Shown here in pieces: positions 1 to 9,054 of a DNA stretch of 64,000 nucleotides (within the stretch, counting starts at the first letter, position 1; the number at the start of each line of letters is the position of its first letter). A program made the translations under genes and the position numbers. Location: contig NZ_CP032823.1 in assembly GCF_003660105.1 (NCBI RefSeq), positions 558,001 to 622,000 on the forward strand, given 5' to 3'. Origin of the DNA: Aliarcobacter cryaerophilus ATCC 43158 (GTDB lineage: Bacteria; Campylobacterota; Campylobacteria; Campylobacterales; Arcobacteraceae). A model generated the notes under the pieces. The model had not been told where the DNA came from and made no database searches. It saw nothing but the letters and a program-made list of their open reading frames with translations.

Positions 1-426
1 AGTTGCTGCACTAGATGCATAAATCATATTTGCTTTGTGTTTTATTGCAATTTTTAACAAATCTTCATAAGCGTTTACATTTGTTTTTATCATAATATCT
101 TGCTCAATTGCAGTTGTATCAGAAATTGCTGCTTGATGAAAGATATAGTCGAATTTATAGTTATTTTCTAGAGATTTTAACAATTTTTTATCATTTATAT
201 CACCACTAATAACAACTCCATTAAATCCCAAAAGATTTTTAAAGTGACCAAAACTTTTTAAATTTCCATTTGAAAAAGTTTCTCCACTTCTAAAACAATC
301 TAAAACTACTACTTTTGATTCTGGAAAGTTTTTTTGAAAATAAAAAGCTAGATTTGAACCTATAAATCCAGCACCACCAGTTATTAAAATCGTTTTTTTA
401 TTAAAATTTATATTGTTGTATTTCAT
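1..426 (-). CDS. hldD: ADP-L-glycero-D-manno-heptose 6-epimerase, partial (C-terminus beyond window)
   Basis: Reads leftward from an ATG at 426 and runs off the window, leaving about 142 N-terminal residues. The N-terminus carries the Rossmann NAD(P)-binding motif TGGAGFIGSN of extended short-chain dehydrogenases, followed by an HQAA segment and a YASSAA segment typical of the HldD/RfaD family. The family epimerises ADP-D-glycero-manno-heptose to the L form for the LPS inner core. It begins 6 bp after gmhB, which supplies an earlier step of the same pathway, and an AGGAAA ribosome-binding site lies just before the ATG. Family identity is firm from motif plus neighbour; the catalytic Tyr-Lys pair is outside the visible part. 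Confidence 0.9.
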   Translation of the reverse strand, partial: MKYNNINFNKKTILITGGAGFIGSNLAFYFQKNFPESKVVVLDCFRSGETFSNGNLKSFGHFKNLLGFNGVVISGDINDKKLLKSLENNYKFDYIFHQAAISDTTAIEQDIMIKTNVNAYEDLLKIAIKHKANMIYASSAAT

Positions 427-432
427 ATTTTC

Positions 433-948
433 CTACTTTTTTATATATTTTACTGAATCTAGCAATGATTTTGCAAGCAAAAAATCTTTACTATCTACAA
501 TATTTTCACTTATTAAAATTCTATTTGGTATATTACCATTTTTTGCACACTCAATATCACTTATTTTATCACCAATTAGCCATGAATTATTTAAGTCTAT
601 TTCAAAATCGTTTAAAGATTGTAAAATCATTCCAGCTTTTGGTTTTCTGCAAGAGCAATCTTCATCTGGATTATGTGGACAATAATATACATTTAAAATA
701 TCTATATCTTCTTTTTTAAACTCATTTTTCATATATTTAGTAAGTTCTAAAAATTCATCTTCGCTATAATAATTTCTTCCAATACCAGATTGATTTGTAA
801 CAACAATAATCTCATATCCAAGAGTTAAAAATTCTTTACAAGCTTCAAAAACTCCATCTACAAAATTAAAATCCTCAATTTTACTAACATATCCAAAATC
901 TTCATTTATAACTCCATCTCTGTCAAGATAGATAATCTTTTTTTGCAT
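433..948 (-). CDS. gmhB: D-glycero-beta-D-manno-heptose-1,7-bisphosphate 7-phosphatase
   Basis: 171-residue HAD-superfamily phosphatase. Visible motifs are DRDGVIN (nucleophile Asp9, acid/base Asp11), TNQSGIGR (motif II) and the zinc-binding loop CPHNPDEDCSCRKPK, which separates GmhB from other HAD enzymes. It removes the 7-phosphate of heptose bisphosphate in ADP-heptose synthesis. It is slightly shorter than the usual 180-190 residues but all motifs are present. The ATG at 948 is preceded by AAGGAT about 8 bp upstream. It forms an operon with hldD, 6 bp downstream, so the lipopolysaccharide core role is well supported. Confidence 0.95.
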   Translation of the reverse strand: MQKKIIYLDRDGVINEDFGYVSKIEDFNFVDGVFEACKEFLTLGYEIIVVTNQSGIGRNYYSEDEFLELTKYMKNEFKKEDIDILNVYYCPHNPDEDCSCRKPKAGMILQSLNDFEIDLNNSWLIGDKISDIECAKNGNIPNRILISENIVDSKDFLLAKSLLDSVKYIKK

Positions 949-976
949 ATAACATATCCTTACAATTTAAGTTTAA

Positions 977-1006
977 ATAATATCATAAAGCACTTTTAAC
1001 TATAAT
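977..1006. promoter_or_regulatory. Divergent -10 elements between gmhB and the glycosyltransferase gene
   Basis: On the + strand a perfect TATAAT lies at 1001-1006, 29 bp before the ATG at 1036. On the - strand a TATTAT, preceded by TGA as in an extended -10, lies at 982-977, 28 bp before the gmhB ATG. No convincing -35 is visible for either, which is common for the housekeeping sigma factor in this phylum. Inferred from sequence only. Confidence 0.5.
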
Positions 1007-1035
1007 TACAACTTTAAAAATAGGAAAACTAAATT

Positions 1036-1908
1036 ATGAAACAAACAACTATCTACTATAAAACAAGTAATACTCTAATAAATAAACTAAAAGTTAGAGA
1101 TGATATAAAAATTTTAAAAAAATCATCTTTTATTACAAAGTTTTTTTCAAAAAAAAGATATCCAGATATATATTTTCATAGTGGAGAATTAGATGAAAAT
1201 TCAATAGATTTTATAAAAAATTCCAAATTTGTAGTTACAAACTCATTTTCAAATCTAAATCTAATTTTAGCAAAAACAAAAATAAGCCATGAAAAAATAA
1301 AAGTTATTTATCCAAGTGTTGATTTAAAATATCAAAAAGCAAAAGAGTTAAAAGAAAAATATAAAGAGAGATTTTCTCTTACAGTAAACACAAAAATTAT
1401 ATTTTTTACAGCAAAAAATTTTAAAACAAGTGGAATAAAAGAGTTTTTACAAATAGTTTCAAATCTTTCATTTATTGATTTTAAAGTTATTATTGCAGGA
1501 ACAAAACAACAATTGGCAGCTTTGGAATTTACATTACCAAAATATTCAAAATTAGAACCAAAAATTATATTGCTAGATGAAAGTAAAGAGAGATTAGATG
1601 AAATCTATCTCATAAGTGATGTTTTTTTACTTCCAAGCTATAACAAGAATATTGCGAGTAGTGTTATAAAAGCTATGTTTTGTAAATGTGTAGTTTTTTC
1701 TACTATGAATAATGATGCAAAAGAGATATTAGATGTTTATGCGACAATGGAAAATCCAAGTGACCCTAGTACATCTTTTAAAATAGATGCTATTTTATTT
1801 GATGAAAATGAACTTAAAAAAATTAAAAAACAAAATAGAAATATTGCACTTGAAATGAGTTTAGATAAAAATATTGACAAATTTAATGATATTTTAACAA
1901 AAATTTAA
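1036..1908 (+). CDS. Glycosyltransferase family 4-like protein, short and motif-poor
   Basis: 290 residues. The second half resembles the C-terminal Rossmann domain of GT-B glycosyltransferases: a strand-turn IIFFTAKNF near residues 121-129, an IIAG segment near 152-155, and DVFLLPSYNKNIASSVIKAM near 195-214, which corresponds to the GT4 donor-site loop. The two glutamates of the usual E-x7-E motif are not conserved there. The N-terminal acceptor domain is short. Its position beside hldD and gmhB suggests an LPS-core or surface-glycan role, but donor and acceptor cannot be told. It may be a degenerate or non-canonical enzyme. It has its own -10 and no close downstream partner except rpmB. Confidence 0.65.
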   Translation: MKQTTIYYKTSNTLINKLKVRDDIKILKKSSFITKFFSKKRYPDIYFHSGELDENSIDFIKNSKFVVTNSFSNLNLILAKTKISHEKIKVIYPSVDLKYQKAKELKEKYKERFSLTVNTKIIFFTAKNFKTSGIKEFLQIVSNLSFIDFKVIIAGTKQQLAALEFTLPKYSKLEPKIILLDESKERLDEIYLISDVFLLPSYNKNIASSVIKAMFCKCVVFSTMNNDAKEILDVYATMENPSDPSTSFKIDAILFDENELKKIKKQNRNIALEMSLDKNIDKFNDILTKI

Positions 1909-1973
1909 CTCTAACTTAAGAATTTTAAGATAGAATTCTGAATTATTTTTCACTATAAAAAAGGAATACCAAA

Positions 1974-2162
1974 ATGGCAAGAAGATGTGCAATTTCTGGA
2001 AAAGGACCTATGGTTGGAAACAACGTAAGTCATGCTAAAAACAGAACTAAAAGAAGATTTTTACCAAATATTAGAACAGTTAGAGTTACATTAGAAGATG
2101 GAACAACAACTAAGTTAAAAATTTCTGCAAAAGAGTTAAGAACTCTTAAAAAACACTCATAA
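1974..2162 (+). CDS. rpmB: 50S ribosomal protein L28
   Basis: 62-residue basic protein beginning [29 protein letters not shown], the signature start of bacterial L28, a structural component of the large ribosomal subunit. Full family length. An AAGGAA ribosome-binding site lies about 9 bp before the ATG. L33, often adjacent in other bacteria, is not here. A perfect 9-bp inverted repeat begins right after the stop codon. Confidence 0.98.
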   Translation: MARRCAISGKGPMVGNNVSHAKNRTKRRFLPNIRTVRVTLEDGTTTKLKISAKELRTLKKHS

Positions 2163-2186
2163 TTAAGCACTAGAATAAGTGCTTAA
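2163..2186 (+). repeat. 9-bp perfect hairpin filling the rpmB to K+ channel gap
   Basis: Arms TTAAGCACT (2163-2171) and AGTGCTTAA (2178-2186) with a 6-nt loop. The right arm ends directly against the ATG at 2187, and no Shine-Dalgarno is visible for that gene. It has no T-tract, so it is not a classical terminator; it may protect the rpmB 3' end or modulate translation of the downstream gene. Confidence 0.6.
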
Positions 2187-3314
2187 ATGAGCATTTTCAT
2201 AAAACTCAAAAAATATTTCAAATGGGAATATAATTCAAATATTCCACAATATGATCTAAATCCTATTATATACTCAAAACTAAAACCAATTAGATCGCCT
2301 TTGATTTTAATTCAAATCCTTATGATGGTTGGTACTTTGGCTTATGTTTATTTAGAAGACTATACCATCATGCAAGCTATTTTTCAAACATCTTATACTA
2401 TTACAAATACTGGTTTTGGTGCTTTAAATGAATCAAATTTTAAAAATGAGACAATATTATTTACTGTATTTTTAATGTTAGCTGGGTTTATGAGTTTAAT
2501 CTTTGCAGTTGGAGTTGTAATTGATGTTTTTACAAATGGTAATTTAAGAGAACTTTTAAGGGAGAGAAGAATGCTTTACAAAATAGCAAGATTAAGAAGA
2601 CACTTTGTTTTGTGTTATCACAATGAATATACTGCACAAGTTGCAAAACAGTTTAGAGAAAATCAAATTCCTTTTGTGGTTGTTGATTCAAGTGATGATA
2701 TTGAAGCTATTGCAAAAGAGCATGGTTATCCATATTTTGTAAAAGAAGAACCATATAAAGAAGAAGCTTTCTTAAAATCTCATTTAAGTTCGGCAAAAGG
2801 AGTTATTACTTTATCAAAAAATATCTCTGATAATATTACGCTTATAGCATCTGTAAGACTTTATGAAAAAGAGTTAGAAAGAAATCCATATTTGATTATA
2901 GCAAATGCTGAAACTCACAATGAAAAAGTAAGACTTAAAAAACTAGGAGCGAATAAAGTTGTTGCACCTCCTTCTTTAATGGCAAAAAGAGTAAGTGCTA
3001 TGGCAATAAGCCCTGATATGGAAAATATTTTAGATGAATTTTTATACAAAAAAGATAGTCCAATAACAATGGAAGATCTTTTAATAAAAGAGAATTCTTG
3101 GATAGTTGGAAAAGAGTTACGAGAACTAAATTTAAGAGATACTCTTAGAATATCTATTATTGGAATAACTGAATCAAGTGGAGCTTTTGTTCAACTTCCA
3201 AATGGAGACAAAGTTATAAATAAAAACTCTAAACTTTTAATTGTTGGTTCACAAAAAGGTCTTTTTAAAGCAAAAAGAGTTTTAAATTTAACAAATCAAC
3301 CGAAGGAATTATAA
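2187..3314 (+). CDS. Two-TM potassium channel with C-terminal RCK/TrkA domains
   Basis: 375 residues. A membrane segment at about 38-56, a re-entrant pore loop with selectivity-filter-like TNTGFG at residues 73-78, and a second membrane segment at about 90-115 give the 2TM K+ channel layout. From about 138 a TrkA-N/RCK domain follows, then a TrkA-C-like domain at about 300-370. The Rossmann loop that normally reads GxGxxG is CYHNEYTAQ here (143-151), so classical nucleotide binding may be lost. The family passes K+ across the inner membrane under ligand control. The gene starts immediately after a hairpin without an obvious ribosome-binding site, and argJ follows after 2 bp. Confidence 0.85.
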   Translation: MSIFIKLKKYFKWEYNSNIPQYDLNPIIYSKLKPIRSPLILIQILMMVGTLAYVYLEDYTIMQAIFQTSYTITNTGFGALNESNFKNETILFTVFLMLAGFMSLIFAVGVVIDVFTNGNLRELLRERRMLYKIARLRRHFVLCYHNEYTAQVAKQFRENQIPFVVVDSSDDIEAIAKEHGYPYFVKEEPYKEEAFLKSHLSSAKGVITLSKNISDNITLIASVRLYEKELERNPYLIIANAETHNEKVRLKKLGANKVVAPPSLMAKRVSAMAISPDMENILDEFLYKKDSPITMEDLLIKENSWIVGKELRELNLRDTLRISIIGITESSGAFVQLPNGDKVINKNSKLLIVGSQKGLFKAKRVLNLTNQPKEL

Positions 3315-3316
3315 TA

Positions 3317-4507
3317 ATGTTTACAATTTTACCAATAAAAGGTTACATTGATCAAATAAATGGATTTTGTTGTGATGGAATCCATGCTGGACTTAAACCA
3401 AATGGAAATAATGATTTAGGATTTATATATACAAAAGAGGCTTGTACAGTTGCAGCAATTTTTACAGAAAATAAATTTCAAGCAGCACCATTAAAACATT
3501 TTTTGCAATATGGTGAAAATTTTAAAACAAATTTTGTTTTAATTAATTCAAAAAATGCAAATGCCTTGACTGGAAGAAAAGGAATAGAAGATATAAATAC
3601 TCTTTTTTCTAAATTAGACTTTGCTAATGAAAAATTGATAAACCCACTTATGAGCAGTACAGGAGTTATAGGGAATCCATTACCAATTGAAAAATTAGTA
3701 GCTGGTTCTCAAAAGTTTGATTTAACAGCTAAAAATGGTGAAAATTTATCTAAAGCAATTATGACAACAGATGCATATCCTAAAACTTGCCTTTATGAAG
3801 TTAGACTTGAAGATGGAAGCTCATTTAAAATAGGAGCTGTTGCAAAAGGTGCTGGAATGATAAATCCAAATTTAGCAACTATGCTTTGTTTTATTTGTAC
3901 GGATGCGGCTGCTTCTTATGAAGATATAAAAGAGGCATTAAATAAAAATAAAGAGACAACTTTTAATGCAATTTCTGTTGATGGAGATACTTCAACAAAT
4001 GATACTGTAATGGTATTAGCAAATGGAAAATCAAATGCTTATGATAAAGAAGCATTTAGTGAAGCTTTAAGATTAGTAATGCATGATATGGCAATGTTAA
4101 TGGTAGCTGATGGGGAGGGTGCAAAAAAAGTTGCAGCTTTTGAAGTAAAAAATGCAGCAACGAAAGAAGATGCAATAAAAGCAGCAAAAGCTTTATCAAA
4201 TTCACTTTTAGTTAAAACAGCACTTTTTGGTGAAGACCCAAACTTTGGAAGAATTGCTTCAACAATTGGAGCTTCTCAAATAGCTTGTGATGATGAAAAA
4301 CTAGTAATTTCATATAATGATGTTGTAGTATTTAATAAAGGAGAAATCTGTTTTGACTCTATTATTGAGCAAAAAGCAGCAGATGTTTTAAAAAAAGACC
4401 AATACAAAATTATTTGTGATATTGGTTTAGGAGATGAGAGTTTTACAGCTTATGGTTGTGATTTAGGATACAAGTATGTAGAAATTAATGCTGATTATAG
4501 AAGTTAA
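3317..4507 (+). CDS. argJ: Bifunctional ornithine acetyltransferase / N-acetylglutamate synthase
   Basis: 396 residues, the normal ArgJ length. The self-cleavage site is visible as ATML with nucleophile Thr188, preceded by KGAGMINPN, and the conserved STNDT segment follows. The enzyme recycles the acetyl group from N-acetylornithine to glutamate in arginine synthesis. It starts 2 bp after the channel gene, with a GAAGGAATT ribosome-binding site overlapping that gene's end, so the two are translationally close although functionally unrelated. argH is also in this window, at 55.6 kb, but is unlinked. Confidence 0.97.
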   Translation: MFTILPIKGYIDQINGFCCDGIHAGLKPNGNNDLGFIYTKEACTVAAIFTENKFQAAPLKHFLQYGENFKTNFVLINSKNANALTGRKGIEDINTLFSKLDFANEKLINPLMSSTGVIGNPLPIEKLVAGSQKFDLTAKNGENLSKAIMTTDAYPKTCLYEVRLEDGSSFKIGAVAKGAGMINPNLATMLCFICTDAAASYEDIKEALNKNKETTFNAISVDGDTSTNDTVMVLANGKSNAYDKEAFSEALRLVMHDMAMLMVADGEGAKKVAAFEVKNAATKEDAIKAAKALSNSLLVKTALFGEDPNFGRIASTIGASQIACDDEKLVISYNDVVVFNKGEICFDSIIEQKAADVLKKDQYKIICDIGLGDESFTAYGCDLGYKYVEINADYRS

Positions 4508-4525
4508 TATTAAGAACTTTTTATA

Positions 4526-4531
4526 TATAAT
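4526..4531 (+). promoter_or_regulatory. -10 element of the DUF465 gene
   Basis: Perfect TATAAT 30 bp upstream of the ATG at 4562, in AT-rich DNA; a weak TTAATA lies 16 bp further upstream. Followed by the ribosome-binding site AAGGAT. Confidence 0.5.
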
Positions 4532-4561
4532 CTCGATTAAAATTTTAAACAAGGATAGATA

Positions 4562-4777
4562 ATGCTTCACGAACACAGAGATGTAATTGCAGAATTAAGA
4601 CAAAAAGATGCACACTTTACTAAAGTTTTTGATAAACATAATGACTTAGATCATGAAATCACAAACTTAGAAAATTCACATGCTGACCAATTTACTATTG
4701 AGGCAAAGAAAAAAGAAAAATTAAAACTTAAAGATGAAATTTACTCTATGATAGTAAAATATAAAGCTGAAAAATAG
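4562..4777 (+). CDS. YdcH family (DUF465) small coiled-coil protein
   Basis: 71 residues, highly charged and helical, beginning MLHEHRDVIAELRQ with an HxxLDxEI-type centre (NDLDHEITNLE) and a lysine-rich second helix. This is the DUF465/YdcH fold, a small alpha-helical hairpin of unknown function that is widespread in proteobacteria. It has its own -10 and ribosome-binding site upstream and a strong terminator just downstream, so it is probably monocistronic and well expressed. Confidence 0.85.
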   Translation: MLHEHRDVIAELRQKDAHFTKVFDKHNDLDHEITNLENSHADQFTIEAKKKEKLKLKDEIYSMIVKYKAEK

Positions 4778-4806
4778 TTTTAAAAGCATATTTAATATTT
4801 AAAAAA

Positions 4807-4838
4807 GGAAGTAGAGTTTTCTCTGCTTCCTTTTTTTT
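4807..4838 (+). terminator. Rho-independent terminator after the DUF465 gene
   Basis: Stem GGAAGTAGAG (4807-4816) with CTCTGCTTCC (4821-4830), one G-T wobble and a TTTT loop, followed by eight Ts. Confidence 0.93.
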
Positions 4839-4919
4839 ATAAAAAACTATTCCTAAGTATAAATTAGCTAAAATAAAAACAATTTTTTTAAGAAAACTTT
4901 ATATTAAAGGCCTTATTTT

Positions 4920-7484
4920 ATGGAAAACCTTTTTGAGAACCAAGATATTGTAGATATAAATATTGAAGATAGTGTAAAAGCTTCATATTTAGATTACTCT
5001 ATGAGTGTTATTATTGGACGTGCATTACCAGATGCAAAAGATGGATTAAAACCAGTTCATAGAAGAATTTTGTATGCAATGCATGATTTAAATTTAACTT
5101 CAAAAGTTGCATATAAAAAATCTGCAAGGATTGTTGGAGATGTTATAGGAAAGTACCATCCTCATGGTGATACTTCTGTTTACGATGCACTTGTAAGAAT
5201 GGCTCAAAGTTTCTCTATGAGAGCACCTTTGGTTGATGGGCAAGGAAACTTCGGTTCTGTTGATGGTGATAGTGCAGCTGCAATGAGATATACAGAAGCT
5301 AGAATGACTAGAATTGCAGAAGAAGTTTTAAGAGATTTAGATAAAGATACTGTAAATTTTGTACCAAACTATGATGATACGATGAAAGAACCAGCAGTTC
5401 TTCCTACACGTGTTCCAACTCTTTTATTAAATGGAAGTGAAGGTATAGCTGTAGGAATGGCAACAAAAATTCCACCTCATAATCTTGGCGAACTTTTAGA
5501 TGCAATTTTACATTTAATTGATAATCCAAGTTCTGAAGCAATAGATTTAATGGAATTTATTCAAGGTCCAGATTTCCCAACTGGTGGAACAATCTTTGGA
5601 AGAAGAGGAATCATTGATGCTTATAACACTGGACGAGGACGTGTTAGAATTAGAGCAAAACATCATATAGAATCAAAAGCAAAAAAAGATGTTGTTGTTA
5701 TTGATGAGTTACCATATCAAGTCAATAAAGCAAGATTAATTGAACTTATTGCAAATTTAGCAAAAGATAAGCAAATCGAAGGAATTGCAGAAGTTAGAGA
5801 TGAATCTGATAGAGATGGAATTAGAGTTGTAATTGAGCTAAAAAAAGATGCAATGGCTGAAATTGTATTAAACAATCTTTATAAATCAACTCCTATGGAG
5901 ACAACATTTGGAATTATATTGCTTGCAGTTTACAATAAAGAGCCAAAAGTATTTAATCTTCCAGAAATTTTAAATATTTTCTTATCACATAGAAAAACTG
6001 TAATTATTAGAAGAACAATATTTGATTTAGAAAAAGCAAAAGCAAGAGCACATATCTTAGAAGGTTTAAAAATTGCTTTAGATAATATTGATGAAGTTGT
6101 AAAAATTATTAGAGCTAGTGCAAATGATACTGAAGCAAAAGATAATTTATCTTCAAGATTTGGTCTAAGTTCAATTCAATCTCAAGCAATATTAGATATG
6201 AGATTAGGAAGATTAACAGGTCTTCAAAGAGATAAACTTGAAGCTGAATATGCTGAACTTATGTTATTAATAGCAGAATTAGAGGCAATTTTAAGAAGTG
6301 AAGAAAAATTAAACGAAATTATAAAAGAGGAGTTAAATGAGATAAAAGAAAAATTCTCAACTCCAAGAAAAACAGAAATAGAAGACTCTTATGATGAAAT
6401 TGATATTGAAGATTTAATTCCAAATGAGCCAATGGTAGTTACTATTACTCATAATGGTTATGTGAAAAGAGTTCCTATCAAATCTTATGAAAGACAAAAA
6501 AGAGGTGGAAAAGGTAAAGTTGCAGTTACAACTCATGATGATGATTTCATCGAGAGATTCTTTGTAAGTAATACTCATGATACATTAATGTTTGTTACAA
6601 ATATGGGACAACTTTATTGGTTAAAAGTTTATAAAATTCCAGAGGGAAGTAGAACGGCAAAAGGAAAAGCTGTTGTAAATTTAATTAATCTAAGAGCTGA
6701 TGAAAAAATTATGGCAATTATTCCAACTCCAGATTTTGATGAATCTAAATCTTTAGTATTCTTTACAAGAAATGGAGTTATAAAAAGAACATCATTAAAT
6801 GAGTTCTCTAATATCAGAAGTAATGGAGTAAGAGCAATAGTTCTTGATGATACAGATGAGATTGTGACAGCTAAAATTGCAGATGTACAAACTCAATATA
6901 TTATGATATTTACAAGCCTTGGTCAATGTATTAGATTTGAACTTGAAAAAACAAGAGATCAAGGAAGAAGTACAAGAGGAGTTAGAGGTATTAAGTTTAA
7001 AATTGATACAGATATTGTTGTTGATGCAGATGTAATTGATAATGAAGAACAAGAGATTCTTACAGTTTCTGAAAAAGGAATTGGAAAACGAACAACAATA
7101 GAAGAGTATAGACTTACAAATAGAGCAGGTTCAGGTGTTATTGCTATGAAATTATCACCAAAAACTGGAAATATTGTTGGTGAAGTTTTAGTTGATGATA
7201 CTCAAGATTTAATGCTTTTAACTTCAATTGGAAAAATGATTAGAGTTGATATGCAGACAATTAGAAAAGCTGGAAGAAATACAAGTGGTGTAATAATTGT
7301 AAATATGGATAAAGATGATAAAGTTGTATCTATAGCAAAATGTCCAAAAGAAGATGAAGAGATAGAACTTGATGAAAATGGAAATATTATTAGATATAAC
7401 GAAGATGGTGAAATAATAGAGTCTTCAAAAGATGAAGAAGAAAATTTATTAGATATTATTATAGATAACAAAGAAGAGGAATAG
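4920..7484 (+). CDS. gyrA: DNA gyrase subunit A
   Basis: 854-residue gyrase A subunit. Visible features are the winged-helix region with catalytic Tyr124 in [12 protein letters not shown], the quinolone-determining region [11 protein letters not shown] with Thr85 and Asp89, and a C-terminal beta-pinwheel containing the GyrA box as QKRGGKGK. The tail is strongly acidic. Gyrase introduces negative supercoils with GyrB, which is not in the window. Thr85 is the residue whose replacement by Ile is known in Arcobacter to give ciprofloxacin resistance; the codon here is ACT, so the allele looks wild type. asd follows after 4 bp. Confidence 0.99.
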   Translation: MENLFENQDIVDINIEDSVKASYLDYSMSVIIGRALPDAKDGLKPVHRRILYAMHDLNLTSKVAYKKSARIVGDVIGKYHPHGDTSVYDALVRMAQSFSMRAPLVDGQGNFGSVDGDSAAAMRYTEARMTRIAEEVLRDLDKDTVNFVPNYDDTMKEPAVLPTRVPTLLLNGSEGIAVGMATKIPPHNLGELLDAILHLIDNPSSEAIDLMEFIQGPDFPTGGTIFGRRGIIDAYNTGRGRVRIRAKHHIESKAKKDVVVIDELPYQVNKARLIELIANLAKDKQIEGIAEVRDESDRDGIRVVIELKKDAMAEIVLNNLYKSTPMETTFGIILLAVYNKEPKVFNLPEILNIFLSHRKTVIIRRTIFDLEKAKARAHILEGLKIALDNIDEVVKIIRASANDTEAKDNLSSRFGLSSIQSQAILDMRLGRLTGLQRDKLEAEYAELMLLIAELEAILRSEEKLNEIIKEELNEIKEKFSTPRKTEIEDSYDEIDIEDLIPNEPMVVTITHNGYVKRVPIKSYERQKRGGKGKVAVTTHDDDFIERFFVSNTHDTLMFVTNMGQLYWLKVYKIPEGSRTAKGKAVVNLINLRADEKIMAIIPTPDFDESKSLVFFTRNGVIKRTSLNEFSNIRSNGVRAIVLDDTDEIVTAKIADVQTQYIMIFTSLGQCIRFELEKTRDQGRSTRGVRGIKFKIDTDIVVDADVIDNEEQEILTVSEKGIGKRTTIEEYRLTNRAGSGVIAMKLSPKTGNIVGEVLVDDTQDLMLLTSIGKMIRVDMQTIRKAGRNTSGVIIVNMDKDDKVVSIAKCPKEDEEIELDENGNIIRYNEDGEIIESSKDEEENLLDIIIDNKEEE

Positions 7485-7488
7485 CAAA

Positions 7489-8526
7489 ATGAGAAAGTTT
7501 AATGTTGCAGTTGTAGGAGCAACTGGGGCTGTTGGAGAAGAAGTATTTAGAGTTATGGAAGAGTTAAAGTTTCCAGTTAATAAAGTAATTCCACTAGCAA
7601 GCGCTAGAAGTGCTGGTTCTACAATTGAATTTTTAAATAAAGATGTTACAGTTTTAGAACTTACAGAAACTGTTTTTGAAGAACAAGAAGTTGAAATTGC
7701 ATTTTTTTGTGCAGGTGGAAGTGTCTCTGAGAAATTTGCAAAACATGCTGTAAAAGCAGGAGCTGTTGTAATTGATAACACAAGTCATTTTAGAATGGAT
7801 CCAAAAGTTCCACTTGTTGTTCCTGAAGTTAACCCTCAAGATATAGCACTTTGGAGAGAAACTGGAATTATTGCAAATCCAAATTGTTCAACAATTCAAA
7901 TGGTTCAAAGCTTAAAACCGCTTGATGATTTATATGGTATTAAAAGAGTAGATGTTTCAACTTATCAAGCAGTTTCTGGTGCTGGAAAATCTGGAATGGA
8001 AGAGCTTGTAAAACAGATGCAAGATTTTTTTGCATTTAGATTAGATGAAACAGAAATTAAAGCATTTGCACACCAAATAGCTTTAAATGTAATTCCACAA
8101 ATAGATGTTGCAATGGAAAATGGATTTACAAAAGAAGAGATGAAAATGGTAAATGAAACTCAAAAAATTATGCATAAAAACTTTCAAGTTGCAGCAACTT
8201 GTGTAAGAGTTCCAGTATTAAGATCTCATAGTGAATCTTTAACAGTTACATTTAATGATGACGTTGATGTTGATGTTAATGAAGTTAGAAATGCACTAGA
8301 TAATTTTGAAAATGTAAAAGTAATAGATGATTTAGAAAATAAAAAATACCCAATGCCAATAATCTCAACTGATACAGATTACACTTATGTAGGAAGAATT
8401 AGAAAAGATGTTTATGCTTCAAATATTGTTCACTACTTTAATGTTGCAGATCAAGTAAGGGTTGGAGCTGCTACAAATGCAGTTAGAATCGGTTTGAAAT
8501 GGATTGAGTTAGAAAGCAATATGTAA
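7489..8526 (+). CDS. asd: Aspartate-semialdehyde dehydrogenase
   Basis: 345 residues. An N-terminal NADP-binding loop GATGAVGEE, the active-site segment NPNCSTIQM with nucleophile Cys133, and the RVPVLRSHSE segment with the substrate-activating His are all present. The enzyme reduces aspartyl phosphate to aspartate semialdehyde, the branch point to lysine/diaminopimelate, threonine and methionine. It lies 4 bp behind gyrA and directly abuts the next gene, whose ATG follows the stop codon with no gap. Confidence 0.98.
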   Translation: MRKFNVAVVGATGAVGEEVFRVMEELKFPVNKVIPLASARSAGSTIEFLNKDVTVLELTETVFEEQEVEIAFFCAGGSVSEKFAKHAVKAGAVVIDNTSHFRMDPKVPLVVPEVNPQDIALWRETGIIANPNCSTIQMVQSLKPLDDLYGIKRVDVSTYQAVSGAGKSGMEELVKQMQDFFAFRLDETEIKAFAHQIALNVIPQIDVAMENGFTKEEMKMVNETQKIMHKNFQVAATCVRVPVLRSHSESLTVTFNDDVDVDVNEVRNALDNFENVKVIDDLENKKYPMPIISTDTDYTYVGRIRKDVYASNIVHYFNVADQVRVGAATNAVRIGLKWIELESNM

Positions 8527-9039
8527 ATGTTTGAAAAATTTTTTGAAAATGCTCTTTGGAAAAGTAGATTTATAGTAATTCTTGCTGTAATTTTTGGCTT
8601 TTTTGGATCAGTAATTTTATTTATTGTTGCAAGTGTTGATGTAATTAATGTAGCAAAATTTATTTTTACAACATTTATAAATGGAACTCATCCTGAACAT
8701 TTTCATGAAGATATTGTTGCTGGAATTATTGGTGCAGTTGATCTATATTTAATAGCTGTTGTTTTATTAATATTCTCTTTTGGAATTTATGAACTATTTA
8801 TTTCAAAAATAGATGCAGCTTGCACTCCAGAAGATTGTAACTCTATTTTAAATATTAGCTCACTTGATCAGCTAAAAGATAAAATAGCAAAAGTTATTAT
8901 TATGGTTTTAGTAGTAAATTACTTTCAAAGAGTTTTACATACAAAATATGAAACACCACTTGAGTTACTATATTTTGCATTAGCAATAGTAGCACTTGCT
9001 GTTGGACTTTACTTCACGGGTAAAGTTGGGAAAAAATAA
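8527..9039 (+). CDS. UPF0114 (YqhA) family membrane protein
   Basis: 170 residues with about four hydrophobic helices (roughly 15-40, 65-95, 118-137 and 147-165). The N-terminal pattern LWKSRFIVILAVIFGFFGS and the central DLYLIAVVLLIFSFGIYELF are typical of the UPF0114/YqhA family of inner-membrane proteins of unknown function. The ATG directly follows the asd stop codon. Sandwiched between asd and hemE, it gives no functional hint by context. Confidence 0.85.
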   Translation: MFEKFFENALWKSRFIVILAVIFGFFGSVILFIVASVDVINVAKFIFTTFINGTHPEHFHEDIVAGIIGAVDLYLIAVVLLIFSFGIYELFISKIDAACTPEDCNSILNISSLDQLKDKIAKVIIMVLVVNYFQRVLHTKYETPLELLYFALAIVALAVGLYFTGKVGKK

Positions 9040-9054
9040 AAAAAGGAATTAATT

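Noticed and set aside
413-719. Plus-strand frames over gmhB
   Set aside because: Antisense to a gene with intact HAD motifs; Phe/Leu-rich shadow translation.
6795-7781. Antisense frames within gyrA and asd
   Set aside because: Shadow frames on the opposite strand of two clear genes; low-complexity serine/isoleucine or asparagine/cysteine composition.
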